Positions 36,924-45,589 of a stretch of 64,000 bases of DNA are shown piece by piece. Within the stretch, counting starts at the first letter, position 1; each line of letters begins with the position of its first letter. The notes under the pieces are model-generated. The model ran no database searches. It was not told where the DNA came from and saw nothing but the letters and a program-made list of their open reading frames with translations. The translations under genes and the position numbers were made by a program. Source of the DNA: Anabaena cylindrica PCC 7122 (GTDB taxonomy: Bacteria > Cyanobacteriota > Cyanobacteriia > Cyanobacteriales > Nostocaceae); contig NC_019771.1 in assembly GCF_000317695.1 (NCBI RefSeq), forward strand, positions 4,826,001-4,890,000, in the 5' to 3' direction.

Positions 36924-37460
36924 GTGATTTTATTAGATTTAAAAATTCAATCCTTGACACCTGAGCATTTAAGTGAATTGCTCGAACTTGATCATGCTTG
37001 TTTTGATGGTTTATGGACAATGGATGGCTACCGTAGAGAGTTAGAAAGTCCTAATAGTCATTTTTTGGGTTTATTTTCCCCATTTTCTCATTCTGAATTG
37101 CTGGGAATGGGTTGTTTTTGGTCAATTTTAGAAGAAGCACATATTACGATTTTGGCGGTTCATCCTCAATATCACCGTCAAGGATTGGGACAGGCTTTAT
37201 TGTATTCTTTGCTGAAGACAGCAAGCGATCGCGGTTTGGAGCGAGCTACCCTCGAAGTTAGAGCTTCCAATGAGGGTGCGATCGCTTTATATCAAAAATT
37301 TGGTTTTAAAACCGCTGGCAGAAGACCGCGCTATTACAAAGATAATGATGAAGATGCGCTGATTCTTTGGCTTTCTGACCTACAACAGCCAAAATTTCTT
37401 AAAACCTTGGCAGACTGGCATACCATAGTTAGCGATCGCCTCAGCCAGTCTGATTGGTGA
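36924..37460 (+). CDS. rimI: Ribosomal protein S18-alanine N-acetyltransferase RimI
   Basis: 178 aa GNAT acetyltransferase, GTG start. The acetyl-CoA site is HPQYHRQGLGQALLYSLL, with RATLEVRASNEGAIALYQKF following, which is the RimI signature. Family members acetylate the N-terminal alanine of S18; some have wider substrates. Starts just after a repeat tract and has no clear RBS. Divergent from lysA. Confidence 0.9.
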   Translation: MILLDLKIQSLTPEHLSELLELDHACFDGLWTMDGYRRELESPNSHFLGLFSPFSHSELLGMGCFWSILEEAHITILAVHPQYHRQGLGQALLYSLLKTASDRGLERATLEVRASNEGAIALYQKFGFKTAGRRPRYYKDNDEDALILWLSDLQQPKFLKTLADWHTIVSDRLSQSDW

Positions 37461-37887
37461 TTCTCTCCCTGCACCTTTTCCTCTTCCCAGTTCCCCTTGA
37501 TGATAAAAAATGCAATTTTTATGCAACTAATTTTAACCAAATTTAAATCAGAATTTTAAACTAAATTTAGTCTTTCAATAATCCAAGCTTATTTAACAGC
37601 TAATTTATTGACAATGTGACACCTTATATGATATTTATTTTTGTTTGGGATTGGATCAACAAAATCTCAATATTAGCGGTTTATTGTTTGCCATTAGTGC
37701 CAAAAACGCTGGAAAATTCAACCTCCTCAGTACAGTAGCTACACAAAAAGTAATAAAAAGTTAACAATTAACTCATCACCATGTCTGATGGCGATTGGAT
37801 GTCTAAAATTTGTATACAAACATCCAAACTTTTAGCCTGTGCTAAAATCAGCATACCGGCACGACCGCAGGTGATGGGAAAAATGCC
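37461..37887. other. Long leader/promoter region of clpC
   Basis: About 425 AT-rich bases in front of clpC with no convincing open frame. It is expected to hold the clpC promoter and 5' leader. No CtsR-type or CIRCE-like operator (the CIRCE inverted repeat TTAGCACTC) was recognised. Confidence 0.4.
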
Positions 37888-40362
37888 ATGTTTGAACGCT
37901 TCACAGAAAAAGCCATTAAGGTAATCATGCTGGCCCAAGAAGAGGCCCGCCGTTTAGGTCACAATTTTGTTGGAACCGAACAAATCCTCCTGGGTTTGAT
38001 AGGTGAAGGCACAGGAGTGGCCGCCAAGGTGCTGAAATCGATGGGAGTTAATCTCAAAGATGCCCGAATTGAAGTTGAAAAAATTATAGGTCGGGGATCT
38101 GGCTTTGTGGCCGTGGAAATTCCGTTTACGCCACGGGCAAAGCGAGTTCTAGAACTATCCTTGGAAGAAGCACGCCAACTGGGGCATAACTACATAGGCA
38201 CCGAGCATCTGCTGTTGGGCCTCATCCGCGAAGGGGAAGGTGTAGCAGCCAGGGTGTTAGAAAACCTCGGTGTAGATTTATCTAAGGTGAGAACTCAGGT
38301 AATCCGAATGCTGGGAGAAACTGCCGAAGTTTCACCAGGAGGAGGCCCATCTGGTCGCACAAAAACCCCGACTTTGGATGAATTTGGTTCCAACCTGACC
38401 CAAATGGCCACAGACAATAAACTTGATCCTGTGGTGGGACGTGCTAAAGAAATTGAGCGCGTGATTCAAATTTTGGGTCGCCGGACTAAAAATAATCCAG
38501 TGCTGATTGGTGAACCAGGGGTTGGTAAGACAGCGATCGCAGAAGGTTTAGCAAGTCGTATTGCTAACAAAGATGTCCCCGACATCCTGGAAGATAAGCG
38601 TGTAGTAACTCTCGATATTGGTTTGCTCGTAGCAGGAACCAAGTACCGGGGTGAATTTGAAGAACGCCTAAAAAAAATCATGGATGAAATCCGCTCTGCG
38701 GGTAATGTCATCCTCGTAATTGACGAAGTTCACACCTTAATTGGTGCGGGTGCGGCTGAAGGGGCGATTGATGCGGCAAATATTCTCAAACCAGCTTTGG
38801 CTAGAGGTGAATTGCAGTGTATCGGCGCAACAACTTTAGACGAATATCGCAAGCACATTGAACGGGATGCGGCGTTAGAAAGACGCTTCCAACCTGTGAT
38901 GGTGGGTGAGCCGTCAGTTGCAGAAACCATTGAAATCTTATTTGGACTGCGGGAACGCTACGAGCAACACCACAAGCTGAAGATATCCGATGAGGCATTG
39001 GAAGCAGCAGCGAAGTTGTCTGACCGTTATATTAGCGATCGCTACCTGCCAGATAAAGCCATCGACTTGGTTGATGAAGCCGGTTCACGGGTGCGCTTGA
39101 TTAACTCCCAACTGCCACCAGCAGCAAAGGAATTAGACAAGGAATTGCGGCAAATCTTAAAAGAAAAAGATGACGCAGTGCGTTCTCAGGACTTTGACCG
39201 AGCCGGGGAATTACGCGATCGGGAAATGGAGATCAAAGCCGAAATCCGCGCGATCGCTCAAAGCAAAACCAACGCTACCGGTGGAGATGGTCTAGAACCT
39301 GTTGTCACAGAAGAAGACATCGCCCACATTGTCGCTTCCTGGACAGGAGTACCGGTGAACAAACTCACCGAATCCGAATCCGAAAAACTGCTGCACATGG
39401 AAGACACCTTACACCAGCGCCTCATCGGTCAAGATGACGCTGTCAAGGCTGTTTCCCGCGCTATTCGTCGCGCTCGTGTTGGCTTGAAAAATCCCAATCG
39501 ACCGATCGCTAGTTTTGTCTTCTCCGGGCCAACTGGGGTAGGTAAAACTGAATTAGCAAAATCCTTGGCTTCATACTTCTTCGGTTCAGAAGAAGCAATG
39601 ATCCGCTTGGATATGTCCGAATACATGGAGCGTCACACCGTCAGCAAACTGATTGGTTCACCTCCTGGTTATGTCGGCTACAACGAAGGCGGTCAGCTAA
39701 CAGAAGCTGTACGTCGTCGTCCTTACACCGTGGTGCTGTTTGACGAAATCGAAAAAGCACACCCCGATGTGTTCAATATGCTATTGCAAATTTTGGAAGA
39801 TGGTCGGTTAACCGACGCAAAAGGACGCACAGTGGACTTTAAAAACACCTTGCTGATTTTGACTTCCAACATTGGTTCTAAGGTAATTGAAAAAGGTGGT
39901 AGCGGTATCGGCTTTGAATTCTCTGAAGATGCCACTGAGACACAATACAACAGAATTCGCTCTTTGGTGAATGAAGAACTGAAGCAATACTTCCGTCCTG
40001 AATTCCTGAACCGCTTAGATGAAATCATCGTCTTCCGTCAGTTGAATAAGGCTGAAGTTACCCAAATCGCCGAAATCATGCTTAAGGAAGTGTTCGGTAG
40101 GTTGACAGATAAGGGCATTGTCTTAGAAGTCACAGACCGCTTCAAAGATCGCTTGATAACTGAGGGTTACAGTCCTAGCTACGGTGCAAGGCCATTACGT
40201 CGGGCAATTATGCGCTTGTTAGAAGATAGTTTAGCGGAAGAAATTCTGTCTGGACGCATCAAAGACGGCGATACTGCTCTTGTTGACGTTGATGAAAATG
40301 GCGTTGTTCAAGTTAGTTCTCAAAAAACACGGGAGTTATTACCCCAAGGTGTTGAGTTGTAA
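37888..40362 (+). CDS. clpC: ClpC, HSP100 ATPase of the Clp protease
   Basis: 824 aa. Two N-terminal Clp_N repeats (about 1-145), AAA-1 with GEPGVGKTAIAEGLA and VIDEVHTLIGAGAAEG, an UVR-containing middle region (about 415-455), AAA-2 with SGPTGVGKTELAKSLA, and a C-terminal D2-small domain. The GIGFEF loop after the second Walker region is the expected ClpP-docking site. It unfolds proteins for ClpP/ClpR and is essential in cyanobacteria. Followed by a strong terminator. Confidence 0.98.
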   Translation: MFERFTEKAIKVIMLAQEEARRLGHNFVGTEQILLGLIGEGTGVAAKVLKSMGVNLKDARIEVEKIIGRGSGFVAVEIPFTPRAKRVLELSLEEARQLGHNYIGTEHLLLGLIREGEGVAARVLENLGVDLSKVRTQVIRMLGETAEVSPGGGPSGRTKTPTLDEFGSNLTQMATDNKLDPVVGRAKEIERVIQILGRRTKNNPVLIGEPGVGKTAIAEGLASRIANKDVPDILEDKRVVTLDIGLLVAGTKYRGEFEERLKKIMDEIRSAGNVILVIDEVHTLIGAGAAEGAIDAANILKPALARGELQCIGATTLDEYRKHIERDAALERRFQPVMVGEPSVAETIEILFGLRERYEQHHKLKISDEALEAAAKLSDRYISDRYLPDKAIDLVDEAGSRVRLINSQLPPAAKELDKELRQILKEKDDAVRSQDFDRAGELRDREMEIKAEIRAIAQSKTNATGGDGLEPVVTEEDIAHIVASWTGVPVNKLTESESEKLLHMEDTLHQRLIGQDDAVKAVSRAIRRARVGLKNPNRPIASFVFSGPTGVGKTELAKSLASYFFGSEEAMIRLDMSEYMERHTVSKLIGSPPGYVGYNEGGQLTEAVRRRPYTVVLFDEIEKAHPDVFNMLLQILEDGRLTDAKGRTVDFKNTLLILTSNIGSKVIEKGGSGIGFEFSEDATETQYNRIRSLVNEELKQYFRPEFLNRLDEIIVFRQLNKAEVTQIAEIMLKEVFGRLTDKGIVLEVTDRFKDRLITEGYSPSYGARPLRRAIMRLLEDSLAEEILSGRIKDGDTALVDVDENGVVQVSSQKTRELLPQGVEL

Positions 40363-40387
40363 TTAGGATGTTTTAATTGTTAATTAA

Positions 40388-40421
40388 ACGGTGGAGAATT
40401 TCGGTTCTCTGCCGTTTTTTT
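40388..40421 (+). terminator. Rho-independent terminator of clpC
   Basis: Hairpin ACGG-TG-GAGAA / TTCTC-TG-CCGT (the two TG steps form wobble pairs) with a 6-nt loop, followed by a run of seven T residues. It lies 25 bases after the clpC stop. Confidence 0.9.
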
Positions 40422-40490
40422 GTCTCACGCAGAGGCGCAGAGTCACAGAGAGGAAAAAGAGGTTTTAAGCACTGAAGATGAGCTATTTTT

Positions 40491-40741
40491 GTGGATCGGT
40501 ATGATTATTTTATTGATGTTGATGAAAATGTTGCTGTTAAAAATGCAAGGAAAAAATATCCTCAAGGTTGGTTAGTGACTTTTAGAGTTAATGAAACTGG
40601 TGCTTGTGGACGGATATAATTATAGGTACTTTTGGTAAAATTGGGGAGTTAATGTTTGAGATAGAGATTATTGCTACTGATGAAGATCACTATCATATTG
40701 AAGTTTTAAAAGTACCCCAACCTCACAAAGAGACTGAATGA
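40491..40741 (+). pseudogene. Frameshifted small gene, unknown
   Basis: 40491-40619 reads from a GTG as RYDYFIDVDENVAVKNARKK, then YPQGWLVTFRVNETGACG and a stop. A shift of one base near 40611 lets the reading continue IIIGTFGKIGELMFEIEIIA and on to TDEDHYHIEVLKVPQP, stopping at 40741. The two halves look like one protein of about 80 aa. No family was recognised. Sequencing error or a real decayed gene are both possible. Confidence 0.4.
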
Positions 40742-40785
40742 TTTCGACATCACTTAAAATTCCAGTGAGCTTCGCTAAAAGATGT

Positions 40786-41562
40786 TTACGAAAAACTTGT
40801 AATTACACATAAAAATAAAGCTTCCGTCCATTCAACAACTGCACCATAAGTATCTCCTGTATGTCCACCTAATTTATGATTAAACCAAGCTGCTGTTAAA
40901 CCAGAAATCACGGTTCCAATAATCATCATCCCCATAGCCAAAGCCAAATTTTGGGGATTAATTAACCAAATTAAACCACTTAAACTAATTAGCAAAAACC
41001 AGCTTGGTAATATATCTTTGTAAGACTGAATCGCTTGTTTATGAAATGCACCTTTACCCGTGGGTTTTAAATAAGGATAAAATGCGATCGCAACTTGTTG
41101 TCCCCAACGTCCCCACCCACAAGCCGCAATCAGCGTCAAACAACGGTTTTCTGACAAATCACTCAACGCTGTGGTTTTCAATAGCAAGATAGCGATCGCA
41201 GCCATCGCTCCAAATGCACCTGTAGCACTATCCACCATTACCTGCAACCGTCTTTCTGGATCAGTCACCGCTAAACCATCAGCAGTATCCATTGCTCCAT
41301 CTAAATGTAGCCCACCCGTAATTACTACCCAAAGTATTATTACTAAAGCGCTACGAGTTAATACAGGGATACCTAAATAATCAATTGTTGTATCCAATAA
41401 ACCTAAAATTGCGCCAATCATCAACCCCACAACAGGAGCAAAACAGGCTACCCGCTCAAATTCTAAGTTTTTGATATAGGGTAAAGGAATAGCGGTATAA
41501 AATATTATGGTTGCAACAAACTGTAACAGTTGTTTTCTGCACCAATGCACTATTTGATTCAT
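40786..41562 (-). CDS. cobS: Adenosylcobinamide-GDP ribazoletransferase CobS
   Basis: 258 aa polytopic enzyme that joins adenosylcobinamide-GDP and alpha-ribazole, a last step of cobalamin synthesis. The family motif GGLHLDGAMDTADGLA and DSATGAFGAMA are clear, with about six hydrophobic segments. No cobalamin riboswitch motif was seen upstream, and no other cob genes are adjacent. Confidence 0.95.
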   Translation of the reverse strand: MNQIVHWCRKQLLQFVATIIFYTAIPLPYIKNLEFERVACFAPVVGLMIGAILGLLDTTIDYLGIPVLTRSALVIILWVVITGGLHLDGAMDTADGLAVTDPERRLQVMVDSATGAFGAMAAIAILLLKTTALSDLSENRCLTLIAACGWGRWGQQVAIAFYPYLKPTGKGAFHKQAIQSYKDILPSWFLLISLSGLIWLINPQNLALAMGMMIIGTVISGLTAAWFNHKLGGHTGDTYGAVVEWTEALFLCVITSFS

Positions 41563-41908
41563 CTTACTTAAAAGTATAATTACTAGCTCAATATATATTT
41601 ACGACACAACACTTGTAGCAATATGTAGTCGATATTCAAGCTTGATTAGTAACTAGAGACTGATGCCAAAAAGTTTGTTATGCTAACGTCATTAGTAATC
41701 AAAAGTTGCAGTAACAGATAATATAAGCGCATTCAATGACGAAAAAAACACAAAATTATCAGGGACGGTCTGCTTTTCGATTCTTTAATGGACGATCGCC
41801 CTACAAAATTGATATTTTGGAAATGTAGGGTTTTTTTCCAGTCCAAAAGCTAGGCAATTGACTTTTTAGCTGTGTTGTCACTCACCTTCCCTCAATAGCT
41901 ATTTCTCT
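41563..41908. other. Divergent region with an orphan terminator
   Basis: About 345 bases between cobS and the next plus-strand gene. The notable item is a plus-strand intrinsic terminator at 41799-41837, lying before rather than after a gene. Confidence 0.45.
41799..41837 (+). terminator. Orphan intrinsic terminator / possible attenuator
   Basis: CCCTACA (41799-41805) pairs with TGTAGGG (41824-41830) and is followed by seven T residues. No plus-strand gene ends nearby: the next gene starts 72 bases downstream. It could end a small RNA starting within 41650-41790 or attenuate the following gene. Confidence 0.6.
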
Positions 41909-42361
41909 ATGAGTCACCATCTACCCGACACTAGGATACCAGCACCGTGCATTGTTAATACTGGCATTATTGTCAATAAACTCGATATCAGACGATTACT
42001 AGCTGATTTAGGTCGAGTTCGCTACATCTACACCCAAGAAGACAAGCTACTCAGCGAAGGAGAGGGTGATGTGATGGAAGTATTTACAAGCCCACAAAGA
42101 TCTACCATAGTCGCCAATAAGGCACTATATCTGAACATTTATAGTTTTGACTACCTGGAACTCAAACAATCACCGCAACAAGAACCTTACTTTGATTTGA
42201 TCCAAGAGGATATCTGCTTGCGTTTAATTCCCCTATCCATACCTTTGCAAGAACGGTGCGATCGCCATTTTAACGTCGTCGCCATGGAAGCAATGATGGA
42301 GCAAGTACTATCAGCAAGATGGGATGCAGAAATTGACGATGACTGTTCCGATTGCTTTTAG
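41909..42361 (+). CDS. Conserved-looking cyanobacterial protein, unknown function
   Basis: 150 aa, acidic, not recognised. Visible segments: NTGIIVNKLDIRRLLADLGR, YTQEDKLLSEGEGDVMEVF, RSTIVANKALYLNIYSFDYL and an acidic C-terminus with CSDC. No membrane segment or enzyme motif. It lies 140 bases before tgt on the same strand and may share its transcript. An orphan terminator precedes it. Confidence 0.75.
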   Translation: MSHHLPDTRIPAPCIVNTGIIVNKLDIRRLLADLGRVRYIYTQEDKLLSEGEGDVMEVFTSPQRSTIVANKALYLNIYSFDYLELKQSPQQEPYFDLIQEDICLRLIPLSIPLQERCDRHFNVVAMEAMMEQVLSARWDAEIDDDCSDCF

Positions 42362-42502
42362 TCTTAGAATAATATACCCAATTAGGCAGTATATAATGCA
42401 GGGTTTCACCCCTAAATACTGGGTAATGGGGATTGGGTACTGGGTACTAGGAACTTAGGACTTAGGAAAAACTCTGACCCCATGACCAATTACTAATTAC
42501 CA

Positions 42503-43654
42503 ATGACCAATTTTTCCTTTGAATGTCTAGCTAGTTGTAGTCAAACAAAAGCCAGAGCCGGAATATTTTTCACCCCCCATGGTGTTGTAGAAACTCCCAG
42601 ATTTATGCCTGTGGGTACACTGGCAAATGTGAAAACCATTACCCCTGCTCAACTAAAAGATACTGGGGCGCAGATGGTTTTATCAAATACTTATCATTTG
42701 CACCTCCAACCAGGAGAAGCAATTGTTGCCGGAGGTGGTGGGCTGCATAAGTTTATGGGCTGGAATGGTCCCATGCTCACAGATTCTGGCGGCTTTCAGG
42801 TTTTTAGTTTGAGTGAAATGCGAAAGATTACAGAAGAAGGTGTAACTTTTCGCTCGCCCCGTGACGGACAGATTATTAAATTAACGCCAGAACGCTCCAT
42901 TGAAATTCAGAATATTTTAGGGGCTGATGTGATCATGGCTTTTGATGAATGTCCCCCCTATCCAGCCACTCGTGAAGAGGTAGAAGCAGCCACAGACCGG
43001 ACTTATCGCTGGCTAGAACGCTGTATAGTTGCCCATCAACGCAGTGATCAAGCCTTGTTTCCCATCGTGCAGGGAGGGGTGTATTTAGATTTACGCGCCC
43101 GTGCTGCCAATGCTTTGGCCGAGTTGGATATGCCAGGATATGCCATTGGTGGGGTGAGTGTGGGGGAACCGACGGAATTGATGGCGCAAATTGTCAAAAC
43201 TACAGCGCCATTGTTACCTGTTAATAAGCCTCGTTATTTGATGGGTGTGGGAACTTATCGAGAAATGGCGATTGCGATCGCTTCGGGGATAGATTTATTT
43301 GATTGTGTGATTCCCACCAGATGGGCGCGACATGGAACTGCGATCGTATCCGGTGAACGTTGGAATTTGAAAAATGCCAAGTTTCGTGAAGATTTTGCAC
43401 CATTAGATGAAACTTGCCCTTGTTATGCTTGTCAAAATTTCAGTCGTGCATATATATCCCATTTAGTGCGATCGCAGGAAATATTAGCCTACACATTATT
43501 AAGCATTCACAATATCACCGAACTAATTCGCTTTACCCAAAAGATTCGGGAATCAATTTTGAGCGATCGCTTCCTCACCGACTTTGGACACTGGCTTACA
43601 GATGACAAGGGGCAGGGAGCAGGGGAGCAGGGGAGCAGGGGGGAGTTTTTCTAA
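42503..43654 (+). CDS. tgt: tRNA-guanine transglycosylase Tgt
   Basis: 383 aa; exchanges guanine for the preQ1 base at position 34 of GUN-anticodon tRNAs. Visible: MLTDSGGFQVFSLSEMRKI (nucleophile region), FDECPPYP, FPIVQGGVYLDLR, DLFDCVIPTRWARHGTA and the zinc site CPCYACQNFSRAYISHL. The last 14 codons (DKGQGAGEQGSRGEFF) are read through a GGGGAGCA-type tandem repeat, so the natural C-terminus has been extended by a repeat insertion. queC is 23 kb upstream. Confidence 0.97.
   Translation: MTNFSFECLASCSQTKARAGIFFTPHGVVETPRFMPVGTLANVKTITPAQLKDTGAQMVLSNTYHLHLQPGEAIVAGGGGLHKFMGWNGPMLTDSGGFQVFSLSEMRKITEEGVTFRSPRDGQIIKLTPERSIEIQNILGADVIMAFDECPPYPATREEVEAATDRTYRWLERCIVAHQRSDQALFPIVQGGVYLDLRARAANALAELDMPGYAIGGVSVGEPTELMAQIVKTTAPLLPVNKPRYLMGVGTYREMAIAIASGIDLFDCVIPTRWARHGTAIVSGERWNLKNAKFREDFAPLDETCPCYACQNFSRAYISHLVRSQEILAYTLLSIHNITELIRFTQKIRESILSDRFLTDFGHWLTDDKGQGAGEQGSRGEFF
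43609..43645. repeat. GGGGAGCA-type tandem repeat inside the 3' end of tgt
   Basis: About five G-rich 7- to 8-bp units in tandem, translated as the last residues of Tgt. Similar G-rich arrays occur at 18606-18668 outside genes. Confidence 0.8.
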
Positions 43655-43695
43655 TTACCAATTACCAATTACCCATTACCAATCACCAATTACCA
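43654..43695. repeat. ATTACCA heptamer array
   Basis: Six 7-bp units in register (ATTACCA, ATTACCA, ATTACCC, ATTACCA, ATCACCA, ATTACCA), starting on the last base of the tgt stop codon and abutting the G-rich array. Confidence 0.85.
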
Positions 43696-43764
43696 GTCCC
43701 CAAACCATGTTAATATACATCTTAAATATGAAAGCTGTGTTGGATTAGTTGGATATAAACAAAC

Positions 43765-43902
43765 ATGGAAGCCGCACTGTTATTAGCAAAATTGCCTGAA
43801 GCCTACCAAATCTTCGACCCCTTGGTAGATGTTCTCCCAATCATTCCTGTTTTCTTCCTGTTGCTTGCTTTTGTTTGGCAAGCTGCTGTAGGTTTCAGGT
43901 AA
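43765..43902 (+). CDS. psbK: Photosystem II reaction centre protein PsbK
   Basis: 45 aa. The sequence MEAALLLAKLPEAYQIFDPL, then VDVLPIIPVFFLLLAFVWQA and AVGFR, gives a short cleavable leader (first eight residues) and one membrane helix. It is the low-molecular-weight PSII subunit near CP43 and PsbZ, in the thylakoid membrane. The typical KLPEAYxIFDPLVDVLPxIP core is intact. Confidence 0.97.
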   Translation: MEAALLLAKLPEAYQIFDPLVDVLPIIPVFFLLLAFVWQAAVGFR

Positions 43903-44084
43903 ATCGATGTATTTTTAACTCCGTGGACAGGAAACACACACCTGTCCTAATTTTTTGTGTAATCATCTTATTAAAAATTGATATTTATTAATATTTTGCA
44001 ATAAATAACCATAATTAAATGGGATAATGTATCAAGCTTGGTCAAAACAAAGCCAATAGACACATTTACACTCAGGGAGGAGTT

Positions 44085-44381
44085 ATGGGAAATATTAAAT
44101 TTGTTAAAGAGAATAAAGAAATAGTGACCGCAGATGGTGCAAATCTCCGACTCAAAGCCATGGAAAATAACATTGATATATATACATTGATTGGCAAAAT
44201 GACCAATTGCGGTGGTGCAGGTCAATGCGGTACTTGTATAGTTCAGGTAGTAGAAGGATTAGAAAACCTATCACCACGCACTGATTTTGAAAACCGGAAA
44301 TTTAAAAAAAAGCCTGATAACTACCGTCTAGCCTGTCAAACCCTGGTTAATGGCCCTGTCAGTGTCGTTACAAAACCTTAA
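44085..44381 (+). CDS. 2Fe-2S ferredoxin-like protein between psbK and psbM
   Basis: 98 aa with a strong AGGGAGGAG site. Cluster ligands TNCGGAGQCGTCIVQV (C-x5-C-x2-C, about 44-53) and a fourth Cys in YRLACQTLV (about 87). The N-terminus is the beta-grasp start GNIKFVKENKEIVTADG. The C-x5-C spacing separates it from plant-type ferredoxins (C-x4-C) such as the one at 26 kb. Lying between two photosystem II small-subunit genes, a photosynthesis-linked redox role is plausible but inferred. Confidence 0.9.
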   Translation: MGNIKFVKENKEIVTADGANLRLKAMENNIDIYTLIGKMTNCGGAGQCGTCIVQVVEGLENLSPRTDFENRKFKKKPDNYRLACQTLVNGPVSVVTKP

Positions 44382-44498
44382 CTTTTGGTTATGTACTCGT
44401 GATTAGTATTGGCGAAAGCAGAAAATTTGGAAAAACTCAGTCATAGATGATGCTATTCTAAAGTTGTTGACTGGAAATCAAAGAGAGGCTATCTTGCC

Positions 44499-44603
44499 AT
44501 GCAAGTTAATGACCTGGGCTTCGTAGCAAGCATTTTGTTCGTGCTAGTGCCTGCCGTTTTTTTAATTATGCTTTACATCCAAACTGCCAGCCGAGAAGGT
44601 TGA
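44499..44603 (+). CDS. psbM: Photosystem II protein PsbM
   Basis: 34 aa: MQVNDLGFVASILFVLVPAV, then FLIMLYIQTASREG. One membrane helix and the conserved ends match PsbM, which sits at the PSII monomer-monomer interface. Followed by a terminator 30 bases downstream. Confidence 0.97.
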   Translation: MQVNDLGFVASILFVLVPAVFLIMLYIQTASREG

Positions 44604-44633
44604 AAAAATAGTTAATACTTTAGCTATAAAATA

Positions 44634-44666
44634 AAAACCCTTACACTCATTCAGTGCAGGGGTTTT
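44634..44666. terminator. Bidirectional-looking terminator after psbM
   Basis: AAAACCC...CACT / AGTG...GGGTTTT with A-run on one side and T-run on the other, between convergent psbM and the universal stress gene. It can serve both strands. Confidence 0.8.
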
Positions 44667-44737
44667 CATTTATCAATCGCTCAAACCAATATTTGATTAT
44701 GGATTGGTAATTAGAGAAATTATTACTAAAAACGCAT

Positions 44738-45589
44738 TTAAGCAGAAGTTCGTGCCAACAATACTGGACAAGTTGCATTAACTCGGACGTAATCAGACAA
44801 AGAAGCGCCAATCAATCGGTCTAGATCAACAAAACTCTTAGCAATAGATGGACGACGATCTGGAGAACCTAATACTAACAAGTCTACATTCAGTTCTTCA
44901 GCTAAACGACAAATTTCTTCCCCAGGTTTGCCACTACTGGTGACACAACGAACCGCGACACCTTGTCTCTCTGCTTCTGCAACTGCAAGCCCTAGAACTG
45001 AATTTTTTTCTGGCTTAATATCAGTAATTCCCGATAATTTGCCACCTAAATCTGTATTAATATTAGCCAAAATTAACTGGCCACCTGTGACACCACGCAG
45101 GATGAACAGAGCTAAATTCAAACAACTTGTTGCCGCTTCAGATTTATCTATAGCCACCATAGCACGCTTGATTCTTTTGACATAAATGTCATCTTTAACC
45201 AGCAACATGGGACGAGAAGATAATTGGAAAACATACTGACTAACAGAATTCCCTAAAATTGATTGCAGTCGCTTGAGTCCCCGTGAACCCATGACAATCA
45301 AGTCAGCATCCATTTCTTCAGCTACTTGGCAAACGACATCTTTAGGATCTCCTTGCCGCAAAATCGAAGAAACTTGGCTAGGATCTAAGTCCAGAGACTG
45401 AATCGCATTAGCCAGAATCTTACCACCTTCTTCCCATTTATCTGTCATTACAGCCGCAGTGCTTTGTGGGGATACAACGTGCAGAACCGTAACTTTTGCA
45501 GATTGGATTGAGGGCATTTCTTTCAATGTCTTCATCATTTCTTCTGCGTGTCCCAGTCCAGAGACAGCCAGCAAAATTTTTTCTATCAT
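44738..45589 (-). CDS. Universal stress protein with two UspA domains
   Basis: 283 aa: domain 1 about 1-135 (MIEKILLAVSGLGHAEEMMK, ending GSRGLKRLQSILGNSVSQYV) and domain 2 about 140-283 (RIKRAMVAIDKSEAATSCLN, ending GASLSDYVRVNATCPVLLA). Domain 1 keeps the G-x2-G-x9-G-S ATP-binding pattern; in domain 2 the corresponding loop reads GSPDRRPS and looks altered, so only one domain may bind ATP. No gene neighbour indicates the signal. Convergent with psbM. Confidence 0.92.
   Translation of the reverse strand: MIEKILLAVSGLGHAEEMMKTLKEMPSIQSAKVTVLHVVSPQSTAAVMTDKWEEGGKILANAIQSLDLDPSQVSSILRQGDPKDVVCQVAEEMDADLIVMGSRGLKRLQSILGNSVSQYVFQLSSRPMLLVKDDIYVKRIKRAMVAIDKSEAATSCLNLALFILRGVTGGQLILANINTDLGGKLSGITDIKPEKNSVLGLAVAEAERQGVAVRCVTSSGKPGEEICRLAEELNVDLLVLGSPDRRPSIAKSFVDLDRLIGASLSDYVRVNATCPVLLARTSA

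Noticed and set aside
37461..37887. CIRCE or other heat-shock operator upstream of clpC
   Set aside because: The TTAGCACTC inverted repeat was not found.
41563..41700. Cobalamin riboswitch upstream of cobS
   Set aside because: No B12-box-like motif or suitable conserved helices recognised in the cobS leader.
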